From: Whalleya microplaca
Lineage: Eukaryota; Ascomycota; Sordariomycetes; Xylariales; Xylariaceae
Assembly: GCA_022497155.1 (NCBI GenBank)
Contig: MU385800.1
Coordinates: 24,856-88,855 of the forward strand
Direction of reading: 5' to 3'
Length of the DNA: 64,000 bases
Shown here: piece by piece, positions 12,551 to 23,581 of the stretch
Numbering within the stretch: position 1 is the stretch's first letter
Layout of the letters: each line of letters starts with the position of its first letter
Notes under the pieces: model-generated
Told to the model about the DNA's origin: nothing
Databases searched by the model: none
The model's input: the letters and a program-made list of their open reading frames with translations, nothing else
Made by a program: the position numbers and the translations under genes

Positions 12551-14209
12551 TTACGAGAGGAACTCGCCCCAAAGTTCGATCTCTGAGACTTCCAACGTCA
12601 AATCCCAGCTCCCTCGCCACAAATTCGCCTTATATGTCCCTGCACTCCCTCCCGGAGCTGCTACACGGTGGGAAATCATAGCTTCTTGAAGGCTGCTCAG
12701 CAAAAACAACCCCACGCCGCCATCTTGCCCAAACCGAAGCCCGTCTTCACCAAGCGCCCAGCCCGGCCGCTCCACGGCCCCTCGGAAGACGTCCTGAACA
12801 GGGCTGAGCTGGAAAATGAGGCATCGCTCTCGCCCTTCTGTGTCTTCAGGGACCTCTTGAATCGCCGAGACGTCCTTATCCGGACTGGGGCTGAAGACCC
12901 CGAAGATATACTCGCTCCCAGTCGGGGCTGTACCAGATAGCACCAGAACGGCGCTCTCAAGAATATCGCCCATCGCTTCCGCAAGTGTAGCGGTTGACGG
13001 CCGTCCCGGGCCGATGTAATGGTGGACACGGCGGAAGTCGCCAAAATAAATGGACCCGGTGAGAAATGAGGCAAGTTGGCTTTGAAGTGGCAGAGTCAAT
13101 ATACTGCTAGAGGAAGTAGGAGCAGAGGAGGCATCTAGCGTCTCCGGTCCAGCACGACCGAAGAATATATTAGAAAGGAGGCGATATAGAGGCGCGAATA
13201 GGTACGGTGCGGTGTTCTTTAGTGTATGGTCAAACATCGGCCACGTAATCACGTCTGCTTGCGCATCCTCACAGAATGCAGCGACCAGAGAGTCTACAGC
13301 TCCGTCGAAGCTCGATAGCTCGGTCACGGGCTCTCCATTGTTGGGTTCAAACTGCAGCGCTAAAAGAATCCTTGCGAGCGCCACAAACCGCTGTCGCGGG
13401 ATCGCCAAGGTGGAGAAGCGGAATCGGTCCTGCACGAGACGTTTCGCCACTGGCCGGAAGTCGTCACGCTTTGGGGGCGCCAGTGGCAGTGGCGTCTCCG
13501 GCTGCGTCGCGTAAAGCACATCTAGCACGTCGTGGTACATCTCGTCGCCGTCATCATCGTGGTTAGGCCCAGCGAATTCGCGGGAGGACTCCGACACGTC
13601 GTAAGCATTGTGGGGCGCCAACTCTCGGGCCTTGACGGAATCGTGCGCCTGGTCGCGGTACGCAGTGGCGAGGCTTTGAAAGATCATCCTACGGTGATCA
13701 GCTGGTGTCCGCGTTCGACACCAATTACTCGCCTCCGTCATGCGTTCGTAGTAGCCAGGGAGTAACCAGACAAGGCCACGACTGAGTTGTGTTGCAGTAA
13801 GACTGACTGGCACCGAAGAGCATTGTTCTGGGGTGGGAGGAAACGGTATTTTGCTCAGATATGCGATGCTAGCGTAGATGACATACCCAGCTTCGGAGCC
13901 GGCAGCCGACTCTGGAAGCGATCCCTTAGTCTGTAGGAGAGAGACAAAAGTAGATTTAGTGAGTGTATCCTCGCCATCGCACTCGTCGGTACTGGTAGAT
14001 CTTAAGATCTTCTCAAGCGTAGATTGCTGTTCATGGTAGCGTTCCTTGATTTTTCGGTCTAGACCTTCTAGAATACGCTCAGGGCTCAGACATCCCTCTG
14101 CATACCAGCCTTCGACTTTTTCAGCATTTGATAGAGCCATAATGTGCTCACAACCTGGATGATCCGACAATAAAATGGAGAGAGTGAATGGGTGTAATGC
14201 GCCCGCCAA
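12551..14209 (-). CDS. TLDc-domain protein
   Basis: An intronless frame of up to 552 residues. The alternative start at 14140 (MALSNAEKVEGWY) removes 23 residues and may be the real one. The C-terminal third has TLDc features: SQLASFLTGSIYFGDFRRVHHYIG, then GTAPTGSEYIFGVFSP, LIFQLSPVQDVFRG, GLRFGQDGGVGLFL and the closing LTLEVSEIELWGEF. Related fungal proteins include Rtc5-like TLDc proteins. Characterised TLDc proteins act in oxidative-stress resistance or on the vacuolar ATPase, but no role can be read here. The N-terminal part is helical and acidic with no known domain. A donor-like GTAAGT overlaps the stop codon, so a further 3' exon cannot be excluded. Confidence 0.78.
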   Translation of the reverse strand: MAGALHPFTLSILLSDHPGCEHIMALSNAEKVEGWYAEGCLSPERILEGLDRKIKERYHEQQSTLEKILRSTSTDECDGEDTLTKSTFVSLLQTKGSLPESAAGSEAGYVIYASIAYLSKIPFPPTPEQCSSVPVSLTATQLSRGLVWLLPGYYERMTEASNWCRTRTPADHRRMIFQSLATAYRDQAHDSVKARELAPHNAYDVSESSREFAGPNHDDDGDEMYHDVLDVLYATQPETPLPLAPPKRDDFRPVAKRLVQDRFRFSTLAIPRQRFVALARILLALQFEPNNGEPVTELSSFDGAVDSLVAAFCEDAQADVITWPMFDHTLKNTAPYLFAPLYRLLSNIFFGRAGPETLDASSAPTSSSSILTLPLQSQLASFLTGSIYFGDFRRVHHYIGPGRPSTATLAEAMGDILESAVLVLSGTAPTGSEYIFGVFSPSPDKDVSAIQEVPEDTEGRERCLIFQLSPVQDVFRGAVERPGWALGEDGLRFGQDGGVGLFLLSSLQEAMISHRVAAPGGSAGTYKANLWRGSWDLTLEVSEIELWGEFLS

Positions 14210-15175
14210 TCTAAGTGGTAGATTATTTGATGGAATCAGGCTTTTCAGGGATGGCTGCTAATATATGTTCTTATGCTTCCTTCAGTTGACTTGAACCCAT
14301 GAAATTGACAAACTGGGGGCTTTGTAGTTGCCAATTCTCATATATGGCGTATAACATTGAGGCGATAATACTTTGCGAAGAATTAGACGCCAAGTCATAG
14401 TGTGCGAGGCAGCTTTATAAAACTGTTGCTACCTATTCGATATATCTGTACGATATTTTCTATGGTATCGGGACGGTGGTGTAGTTATAAAGTTCTGCTA
14501 TTCGATGTTAGGGAGTAGAAGAAATGTTTTATATATGCAGCTATCTAGATACGCCAATTCAGCGATCAGAGTTAAGTTCAACGTTGGTCTATTGACCATA
14601 CTGGTCTCGTTTTACGTATCGTGCCCCATGTTCTACCGGTTATCAACGACATTTGGTCACGGGAAGTTGCGAATACTTTCTGTTTATGAGCACCGAAGCG
14701 CTTATGTTGACGGTATGAGCCGTTATTTTGGCAGTGATTCAAACTCTTCGCCGTAAATATAGTATCACATTTACGGCGGTCCCACATACTACTCAATCAG
14801 GCTTATTCGCTATTGGGGTATTTCTGTGAGAAAAAAAGGATACATCCGTTGGTTGTCTACGTGAAGCTATTTTACAAGATATCTTGCTAGGACCTACGGA
14901 TTCCGATGAACAAGGTATCAAATCTTTAGTCATTAAAATTCACCGAGAAAATCCATCTCATGAGCCACTGATGGTTCTAATACTAGCTGAATTGCAGCTT
15001 GGCAAAGCACTGCAAATATCCGATATATCCAGCCAGCGCAGAGATGTCTGTGGTGGAAAAGTATCTATAAAATGAGCTTCAAGCCTGAGTCTTTGAGCTA
15101 ACATTATCATCATTATCAGTCAAAACACCCTCAAGTGTTTCAACATCTTCTGTTTTACTCTAGACTGAGCCGAAA
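14210..15175. other. Intergenic, no gene seen
   Basis: This separates the divergent TLDc and secreted-protein genes. It is AT-rich with scattered short ORFs that lack features. The last ~100 bp before 15176 should contain the core promoter and leader of the secreted protein gene. Confidence 0.5.
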
Positions 15176-15854
15176 ATGCACTTCTCTCACCTCCTCACGG
15201 CTTTTCTGGCCACGCTCGTAGTTGCGACCCCGATTGCCAACTCTGACCCCGAGCCTGCCCTTGCCGTGGAAGCTAACGACCTTGTGGGCCGTGAAACTCT
15301 CGAGGATACAGAAGCATATACGGCCGCAATTGGAGCACATCCAGATATACAGAAAGGAAAGTATTACTGGTTTGAGCTTACATGGGACCTCAAAGCGGCT
15401 ATCGATGACGATCACGAGACCAAGAGTGAGCTAGAGAAGCTTCGAAAGAAACTCGGATTCAAACACATCGCCCTTGTTGTGGGCGAGGTGACAGAGAAAG
15501 AATCCGGCAAAGGAAAGAACAAGAAAACGAAAAGGGACTTCAACGCTATGTTCTATGACATGGTCAAGGACAACAAGGACAGGACCGAGAGCCATTTTGC
15601 AAACTTCAAGGGACTACGTGAAGGCCAAACACTAAAGTGGGGAGGCGATACAACTAAGAGTAAGGCTAATCCGATCACCCTGAAGAGAATTGGTAAGTTA
15701 TTTCTGTCGTATCTGAATATTCCGTTGAGTATATGTCCGTCGGTGGTATTGACAGTTCGTAGGCACGGCCTGGGTTGAGGACCACCCGAAGTACTCTGTA
15801 GATGATAATCACTGTAAGAACTATTTTGATAACATGCTGGAAAAAGTCAAATAG
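15176..15854 (+). CDS. Small secreted Lys-rich protein, unknown family
   Basis: Two exons, 15176-15692 and 15763-15854, give 202 residues. The intron has a GTAAGT donor. The acceptor at 15761-15762 (not the nearer CAG) keeps a long frame ending LEKVK. The N-terminus MHFSHLLTAFLATLVVATP is a clear signal peptide with likely cleavage near residue 18-25. The mature part is rich in Lys, Asp and Glu, with KGKYYWFELTWDLKAAIDDD, a basic GKGKNKKTKR patch and TAWVEDHPKYS. It has almost no cysteine, which is unlike typical cysteine-rich effectors. I do not recognise the family. The gene stands alone between gene-poor flanks, the downstream one holding a dispersed repeat. A secreted or effector-like role is inference only. 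Confidence 0.75.
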
Positions 15855-18471
15855 ATCGTCTGTGCGAGGTTATATCTACTTTGTAAGAGGTTTTGTTAGG
15901 AGTATCTGGGAGAGGAGGCAGTGAAGGGGGTTAGCCAGCTTCGAAGAGAATAAATTTAAAACCTATATTATCAAATACTCTTATTTGCAAGTGTAATTGA
16001 CTATGACCAGTAACTACATCAAACTAACAGACCTATCGTAGTTGCATAACACGATACTTATATTATCATTTGTCACAGAGTATGTAAGGCGCTATTATCT
16101 GAACGCTAATAGCGGTATCGCTTTTGCCATATCATGATCAATATCACAGTTACAGTATATGTAATGATCATTCAGATGCCGCCTTGATTACTTTAGTTGT
16201 TGTCTACTAGAGTTGCATAAAGGTCTAAGATCTAAAGGACACAGAATAACTTAAAAGATCCCTTTAAGCAAAAAGGCTCTTAGAGCAGCTATTGCCCCAG
16301 CTGCATTTACTTAAGGCACTATAACAAATACCCCTATTGTGATAATTAATTACTAAATCACTTAGAATATCTTTAAGATTCTGAAAATTCTAGTAAACGA
16401 GTCACGTTATTCTCTGCCCCCTTCGGTTTAAAGCATGAAAGGGGCTACAATATGTTATCACGATGCCTAGGAAACAACTCTACCTACTTGATAGATTTCT
16501 CTTACATGAAGCAGTGGTCACGATACATGGTACCAGCTTTGGCTTGTAGGCTATTGCTGTAACCTAGACCAATATCTATCTATACCATCTTATCAAGCTG
16601 CTCGGTTATATTTACTATATCACTATTGATAGCCTATTGTGAAGCTACCGTGATCCGCTAGAGACCAAGTCAGACTTCCAATGGAATGTCATGCTCCAAT
16701 TGCTTACATCTGATAAATCTCAATTGGACGTCTCCAGTGACGATCCCTGACGATTGTTTGCTTCTGTTTAGACCATTTTGAAATGATCGGCTTCCGACTC
16801 AAAAAGAAACAACTGTTCTTGTAAGACGATGAATCTTTACAGCCCAGTAAAAGAACTCTTGCCCTGTTCTCGACGTATGAGGAATAGATGAACAGCTCTC
16901 GTGTGTGCTTTCGTGTTGGACGGGCCGTGGCACAAATATATGCGTCAACAATATAGGAATGGACAGCAATATCCTATAGTTACGTAGACGAACCTGTGCT
17001 ATCTCAACTCCAGCCGGGTAGTCTGGCAGATACAAGGAACATTCCAATTCACAGTACAAGAATTTTACACTGCCTGCATACGAAGTACATATATCGACAC
17101 ACTTATACACCAACTCTATATCTACACGGAGAGAAAGCCATTGGTGACCCAACGTAACCCCACAAGGGAAGGTATTCAACTACTTCAACCACGTTGACAG
17201 TTAGGCGCCGGCAGCGTGGTGGCACAACACCTCAACAAACCAAGATACTTCCTTCATGCATACATACACCACCTTCCACCCAGTCACAGGGTTCACAGCA
17301 CACCCCGTCCTCCCGCGCAGAGCCGATGGTGGGCGAGACGGCATGATTGTCGAGGCCAATTCCAAGAGGGCAGGCAGCGCCAACTCCACTCGTTCTTGAC
17401 ATGTGAAGGCGACCCCCCGAGCTGTAGTGCAGGCTGTGATATTGGTGTGGCAACCACAAGAGAGTCTTGGTGCGTCGCAATGAAGGCGCGCTCACGCGCA
17501 ATCAGCATCGCGCACGACAGGAGAAGGGCCCAGAACACCAGAGCACAACCCGCCGGTCTCGCAGCACCTTCCCGACACCGGCACCGGCACCGGCGGCGCG
17601 TCGGGAGCGCGGATGAAACTTCTCAACTGAGGTGGTGGCCCCCGAGTCCCCGGGGTCGTCGAGGGTTGGGTTCATACCGCGAGAACTCGAGGCTGACCAG
17701 TCGCTGGTCCGTTTACTGAATCCAACTGGCAGGAAACAATTCTGGTACTCGTGGGTGTGTGAGTCTTCTACAAGCGTTGTGTTTAGGGGTGTATACCGAG
17801 GCAGTAATCCGCGTAGTTGTCGATATCTGTGTGGACGAATAGAGTATACCTTGGATCTGACAGGGAATTGATTCAGGGGCTGTTCAAGGTACTTGCATAT
17901 TTGACACGATAACCTTAATGATTTCAAGCGCTCTCTATTTTGAAGAGATGGGTCGATCAAGAAGATTATAAAGTTGATGAGCGCTCGTCCCTTGTACTAG
18001 TCATGGAAAAACAAAAAAGGGGAATAGTCTACGATAGGGTTATATAGTACTGCCTACATATCACTTCAAGCTGCAGGCCAACATATCCACTTTCTCTTCC
18101 CCACTGTTTGCAGCACATCCTCCTCCCCCTTTTCAAAATGCGGCTGCACATACTACACACCTTACCTAATCCACCAAAGACAGATATTGACGTGACTCCC
18201 AACAACAGCACTCATTCACTCTAGCTAGCAACTCATTCGTCCTGTACGAAATCTGTCCTTTTTATTGATCTCATCTCATCATGCCTAAACTCCAACATGT
18301 AGCTGAACTAACGAACTACACACGACACATGCAGGTTGGGCAGGCAGCTTACAAAGCTAGCTGGGCAACCATATCGCGTTGGATCTGCCCCGCCGTCCCG
18401 TCCCGCCCTTCGCCTTCCCATTACAAGCCTAGCGTCCTTCATAACATCTATGTAAGCGGCGAGCGGAAAAG
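15855..18471. other. Gene-poor region with repeat fossil and a GC-rich island
   Basis: An AT-rich stretch to about 16.8 kb includes the dispersed repeat copy at 16126-16352. A GC-rich island at about 17200-17760 carries overlapping ORFs on both strands. One minus-strand frame has a hydrophobic segment (FWALLLSCAMLIA), but no start, splice pattern or family supports a gene. The last 250 bp is the 3' flank of COPB2. Confidence 0.5.
16126..16352. repeat. Degenerate dispersed repeat, copy A
   Basis: This segment aligns by eye with 56489-56696 in the same orientation. Shared blocks include TAATGATCATT / CAATGATCATT, GTAAAGGTCTAAG / ATAAAGGTCTAAG, CTTAAGGCACTATAAC and AATACCCCTATT, with indels between them. 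It has no coding capacity. It is probably a decayed transposon or LTR fragment, but no terminal repeats are visible. Confidence 0.7.
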
Positions 18472-21183
18472 TTACTCATCATCATCCTCCTCGGCCTCCT
18501 CGGCCTCAGCCTCGTCATCATCAGCAGCAGCCGCGGGCACATCGTCGGCAACGCCGCCCTCGTTCTCCAACCGCAGCCACTCGTCCCACTCGGGGAAGAG
18601 CTCGTCGTCTTCCGCGGGCACGCCGATCATCTTGGCCACGCGGCCCTTCTTGTTCTTCTCGAGGCTGTCCTTCCAGCCCTTGACGGCGTCGCCCGTTAGG
18701 CTGGGCTTATACGTCTGCGAGAATAGGACCGCCTCGGCGAGTCTGCCCGTCTTGGTGAGGATGTCCACGCACCCGGCCGTGTCGCCCAGCAGCCATTTGC
18801 ACGTAAACGCGACGTTGTGGGCGCCAGACTCGAGCGCCTGGACCGCGAGGGCTTTTAGGCCCTCGTGGTCGGACGTGCTGGAGTGGATCAGGAGTAGGGA
18901 TCCCAGGTCGCGCGCATGGGTGAAGCACTCTGTCGCGAGAGCCACATCCCATCCTGCTAGGGCTGCGTCACCCACCGTCTTCCACTTATGGTCGTTGTCG
19001 GCTTGCCGTGCTAGGTCTAGGGCGATATCGAGCTGGTTCAGAGCTAACGATAACTCGAACTTGTGCTCGGGATCTGTAGCCACCTCGAGCGCTAATTCCT
19101 TATGCCCCTGGCCCTCAAGGAACCTAGCGATCTTGTTGAGCTGATCTGCCGGAATATTGGCAAGCAACTCAGCAGCCGTGTCCATGTCGCCGCGCAAGAC
19201 GAGGGTTTGGTACTCTAATACGGGAAGGGACAGGGAGAAGCTTGTAATGTTGACATCTTTGTCGGCAAGGTATATCCGAGAATCCCTTTGAATATAGCCG
19301 AGAGAGTACATCGGCTGGTCGAAATGTGATATGGTGTAGATTTGATCGCCGACCAAGTAGTTCAGTCGGTTAGTACTGTTGGTGTAGATGAAACAGTCGC
19401 CAACCCACTCGCCGGTCCGTACGCTGTAGAGACATCAGTAATTTATCAGGGACCTCTTCGTAACGATCGTACTCACCTTTCGGCAATGTCTGTGATGATC
19501 TCGAAGGCAGCCTCGACTCCATCCTCGTCTACTTGGCCTTCCTGAGCAGCTTCGACATAGGCCTCGCGGGAGAATCTTAAGACATAGAAGGTGTCTTCAC
19601 AGGCCAGAGCAACAAGCTCTCCGCTATCTGACCAGTAGACCTGTCTCGGCTCGACCTCGATCCGTCTGACGAGACCGCCTGTTGCCCAGTCGTAAAACGA
19701 CACGCCCCCTTGGCCATTCACACCGAGTAGAATGCCGCCAGTTAAGCCGTCCGCCTGGAAGGGAATATCGAGTCCACCGGGTTTCTCAACGAAGTTCTTG
19801 TACACTTTGACACTTGTAGACGATTCTCGGATCGCAAAATCATTGCTGTTCTCTTTTGACGCCCATACAAAGTCCAATGCGGATCCAAACGCCTTGTTGC
19901 GCCATGCTAAAGCAGTGTAAATGATATACTCACCGTCGCCGCAAACAGCGACGAACCGGCCGTTGGGGGAGTGGATGAGAGTTTGTGGGTAGACTTCACA
20001 GGTGCCAAGGTCTTTCGTGGGAAGTGTGATCGCTTCATTGTCCTTGATCGAAGCGTCTGCGACATCCATTAGTAACGTGAAAAAACCATCTTCTTCCTAT
20101 AAGGGTACAAACCACCGCCCTTGATGATCGACGAGACAACTTCGTTATGTCTAGCCCAAATGAGTTTCCCAGAGCCGTCCATAGATACGGCGGGTTCTTC
20201 CCGTCCCATCTTGACTACCACGGCACCGTCATCGAAACCGACCGCAACGCCTTGCTTGCCACGCTGGTACGACACACACCACGCACGCTCCAATCCATAA
20301 TTAAGAGACTGCTCAAACCGGTACGTGTTCGCGTGCCATATCCTAATGGTGCCATCTTCAGATCCCGAGATGATTACGGGCAGCTCAGGATGGTAGCAGG
20401 CAAAGGAAACATTGTTAGTATGGCCCTCGAGACTAGCTATCAGGCTCTTGGTCGTGTAGTCCCAGATCTTCACCGTCCTGTCGTCAGACGTCGTTAGGAG
20501 GTATGGCTTATCGGAATGCGGGTAGTAGTCGACGTGGTTCACGCCCTTGGTCTCGTGGGCCTCGAGGGTGAAGTTCGCGGTGGACGAGCCCAAACTCCAG
20601 ATCTTGACGGTCCTGTCCAAACATGCAGAGGCGAAGGTGTTCGTGTCTTTCGGGTTGATAGCTAAACCCATCACGTAGTGGCTGTGGCCCTCGAAAATCT
20701 GAACGCATTTCCATGATTTCTCCCAGTCCCAGAGCTTGATCGTCATATCGTCCGAGGCGGTCAGGACGAAGGGCTGTGTTGGATGAATGGCGATAGCTCT
20801 TATATAATCAGGGTGTGCCTCGAACGAGGTGATCTTCTCGGAGGTGTTGTAGTTGTACACTCGGAGCTGGAAGTCGTCGGAACCGCATACGATCCAGTTC
20901 TTCCTTGCGACGAATCGACCGGCTCGGACAGGGACATCGGTAAGCTCGAAGGTCTTGACGATCTGTTGTGTTTCGTAGGACCAGATGTAGACATGGCCTG
21001 CTCAGGGGTACGTAGGTGTGAGCAGAAGCATTATCACAGGCATTGCTATGTATAAGGCTAGAGTAGTGGACAGGACTCACCGCTGTACAAGGTGGTTAGG
21101 ATCCATGGCTCCTGTGGGTGGAAGTCGATGCCCTTGACACGCTCACTGCGCGCAAAGAGCTGTCGCTTTAATTCAAAAGCCAT
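18472..21183 (-). CDS. SEC27: Coatomer (COPI) subunit beta-prime
   Basis: This is the WD40 subunit of the COPI coat, which binds dilysine cargo and shapes Golgi-to-ER vesicles. Four exons, 21183-21081, 20997-20113, 20056-19477 and 19423-18472, give 839 residues. The protein begins [20 protein letters not shown], the usual start. WD repeats fill about residues 1-300, with WD-ended blades such as [33 protein letters not shown] and [10 protein letters not shown]. Then come the second propeller ([28 protein letters not shown]) and the alpha-solenoid ([25 protein letters not shown] sequence, [17 protein letters not shown]). The C-terminus is strongly acidic. The second intron has a GTTTGT donor, a TACTAAT branch point and a GCAG acceptor. 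The leader has GAATT and CAAT simple repeats. Confidence 0.96.
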
Positions 21184-21505
21184 GTCAGCGCTTCCGGTCT
21201 GAATTGGGTTTCAATGGTTCAATAGCTCAATGGGAGGATGGGGGAATGGCAGCACAGCAGCTCCCAAGTGGCCAGGTTTCTTGTCTGAGGCTACGTCTCC
21301 AACTCGGGTAAAAAGGGCGGAACCGGTAGACGGTACAGATTAGAGAGAGACATTGTACACACCTTCACATCCAGCCTCATTTTGCCAACAGCCCCAAAAA
21401 TAGAAACGGTGATCGTTTAACGTGGGAAACGCGACAGTTCGTTTGTTCGAGGAAGATGCAGGCGGCGCGGAATTTTGATGTTGGGGACGATTTGAATTCA
21501 CACAC

Positions 21506-21540
21506 AATTGAATTGAATTGAATTGAATCAATCAATCAAT
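21506..21540. repeat. Simple repeats (GAATT)n then (CAAT)n
   Basis: Several AATTG units are followed directly by CAAT units, in the leader/promoter of the coatomer gene about 320-360 bp upstream of its ATG. Tandem slippage repeats are seen directly. Confidence 0.85.
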
Positions 21541-22188
21541 AAACCGACACGCCCTGCCTGCTCTAGTCGGGTATATATCGCTGACACGCTCGTTGGTAAT
21601 CGGGTAAAAGCTTCAATGTCGTGACGAGCAGGTAGGTAGGAGGTATGTAGGTAAGAGGGCTGTATGCGGTGTCGTGCTCCCAAGCAAAGCTCGACCCTGC
21701 CTTCTTCTATTTCCACATTTTGAAGTTCAACGGTGGTCACTTCTCTAGACCCAAGCTTACATAATTCGTGGCTGGAGCTACATCCACCATGTTAATTAGC
21801 CACCATTTTTGATTTTTAGTTCATTGCCTATTGTGGCTCAACTTAACGCTAATAGTAACTGCATATGCCTGTATTCTGTACCTACATTGACAGGCAGATG
21901 AGGCTGTCTTCCATGTTGCATGTACGTACGTACATACATATATCCATGGATGCTAATCACATGCATCTCTAATCGCATTGGGCACAATACGCACTGAAGT
22001 ACAAATATCTAATCACTTGCAAGAAAGAGAGCGAGTCACAATCATGTAAAGACGAGGTTATAATGTTTTTTGACCAAGGTCGATCTTGATGTCTTCTTCA
22101 TGTCAATTTGCGAGATTAGCTATGGACGAGTAATCTCATTTACAGGAGCAACATGCGCCATCGTGGCTGCAGGCAATAGTAGCTTGCC

Positions 22189-22221
22189 GAGCGCAGAGCG
22201 CAGAGCGCAGAGCGTAGAGCG
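22189..22221. repeat. Minisatellite, GAGCGCA units
   Basis: About four consecutive GAGCGCA-type 7-mers, the last diverged to GAGCGTA. They lie in the 3' flank of the mannitol-1-phosphate dehydrogenase gene. Confidence 0.85.
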
Positions 22222-22381
22222 TTGTTTGACCGTTCCCGTTACGCTGATGTTTTTCCCGGTATCATTACATGAACGCCTTTATGTCCCCAATATCAAGCAA
22301 ATCGCTTCCATGTCGTAGTCTCATGTAGAAAGCAAAAGCAAGATGCCAAAATGAAAAATCAGACGATGTCTAATGAGCCTC

Positions 22382-23581
22382 TTAGTCGAGACTGTCGGCC
22401 TGCACCTTCTTCACCACCTCCACGACCTTGGGGTACAGCTTATCCGACCTTTGCAGGCCGCAAACCTTGCGCACCACGTCGTCGGCGCTGTCCTCTGCCA
22501 TGATCTTGGCGAGCTCCTTGCTTTCCTCGTCTCCCTCGACGTTCTGGAAACGGAAAGTCATTTCGGCGGCCTCCAACAGCGCTGTTGTCTCCAGGCCCAT
22601 CTCGGCCAGTTCGGCCGCGGGGCCGATGAAACGTTCCTTGCGCCCAAGCTTCCGCAATGGAGCACGGCCAACTCTCTCGACGGCATCAGCCAAGTGTGGG
22701 TTGCTGATTCTGGCGATGATCTTCTGCTTGTATGCCTCCTGCTCTGATTCCTCAATGCCGTGCTTCGAAACGATGAGCTTGGCAGTCTCGGCGAGGGCGG
22801 CAGAGACGTGGGCCTTGATGTCTTTGTCTCGCATGGCATCGTCGATCGTCTGCTTCTTTCTGTTGTATCCGAAGTAGGCAGCCGTGGCGTGCGACGTGTT
22901 GACGGTGTAAAGCTTGCGCTCGATGAAGGGCGCTAGGTTGTCTACCCACTTGATGCCGTGGATCTCGGGCCTCTCCAGATTGCTTGCCGTGTTCTCGGTT
23001 GGCTTGAATGGGGTCTCCTCGACTACCCACTCGTAGAACTTCTCTAGGGTGACGTCCAACCCGGCGTTGGGGTCTTGAGCGGGGACAATTCTGTCGATAG
23101 CAGAGTTGGCGTAGGCTGCCCGTTCGTGGTGGTCTTCAAGACGGTGTTCAGCCGTGTTGTTGGGGTGCTTGATGTGGCCAGCGAGGGCGTCGGTGGCGCC
23201 GATCATGTTCTCGCAGGCAATGACGGCCAGCGGCTTCTGGTCGTTGGATCGCTTGTCAATACCTTTGGCGATGACGGGAGCGATGAACTTGAGGATGTTG
23301 GGGCCGACTGAGCAGGTGACGACATCAGCAGTGGCGATTTCATCAACCAACTCAGCCTCGTTGTACTTGGAGTTGATGGCTCGGTAGTTCGTGATAGTCT
23401 TTCTCTCCGTGCCCTCGACGCCGCGCTCAATGACATGGTATTCTGGTGTCGAGTTGAGTTTGTTGACGAGGTCGTCCATCACGTCAGCAAAGACGACTTC
23501 GTAGCCTGACTCATGCAAGAAGCAGGCCACGAAGCCGCGGCCAATGTTGCCGGAACCGAAGTGAACAGCCTTTTTACCCAT
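22382..23581 (-). CDS. Mannitol-1-phosphate 5-dehydrogenase
   Basis: This NAD-dependent cytosolic enzyme interconverts fructose-6-phosphate and mannitol-1-phosphate, the entry step of fungal mannitol synthesis. The gene has one exon and encodes 399 residues, about the family length. The N-terminal Rossmann motif is [11 protein letters not shown] (residues 7-17), and VVFADV follows. The middle carries [18 protein letters not shown]-type sequence (AIDRIVPAQ) and the long-chain mannitol dehydrogenase core [19 protein letters not shown], which holds the conserved Lys and His. The frame is intact and the start is the conserved MGKKAVHFG. The leader is about 180 bp of purine-rich sequence. Its product pathway meets that of PGI at 46.7 kb through fructose-6-phosphate, but the genes are not clustered. 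Confidence 0.96.
   Translation of the reverse strand: MGKKAVHFGSGNIGRGFVACFLHESGYEVVFADVMDDLVNKLNSTPEYHVIERGVEGTERKTITNYRAINSKYNEAELVDEIATADVVTCSVGPNILKFIAPVIAKGIDKRSNDQKPLAVIACENMIGATDALAGHIKHPNNTAEHRLEDHHERAAYANSAIDRIVPAQDPNAGLDVTLEKFYEWVVEETPFKPTENTASNLERPEIHGIKWVDNLAPFIERKLYTVNTSHATAAYFGYNRKKQTIDDAMRDKDIKAHVSAALAETAKLIVSKHGIEESEQEAYKQKIIARISNPHLADAVERVGRAPLRKLGRKERFIGPAAELAEMGLETTALLEAAEMTFRFQNVEGDEESKELAKIMAEDSADDVVRKVCGLQRSDKLYPKVVEVVKKVQADSLD

Larger units (their letters stand above)
21184..22381. other. Promoter of SEC27 and 3' flank of M1P dehydrogenase
   Basis: This contains the COPI gene's upstream region with simple repeats (21506-21540) and TAGGTAGG units near 21630-21650. A short minisatellite at 22189-22221 lies near the 3' end of the mannitol gene. 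No further gene is seen. ORFs at 21528-21740 and 22070-22318 have no features. Confidence 0.55.

Noticed and set aside
12384..12620. Extra C-terminal exon of the TLDc gene
   Set aside because: The ORF lies in another frame, its translation shows no TLDc continuation, and the first frame already ends with a TLDc-like closing segment.
17216..17719. 167-residue + strand ORF
   Set aside because: Arg/His/Ser-rich composition typical of an antisense shadow of GC-rich DNA, and no domain or signal.
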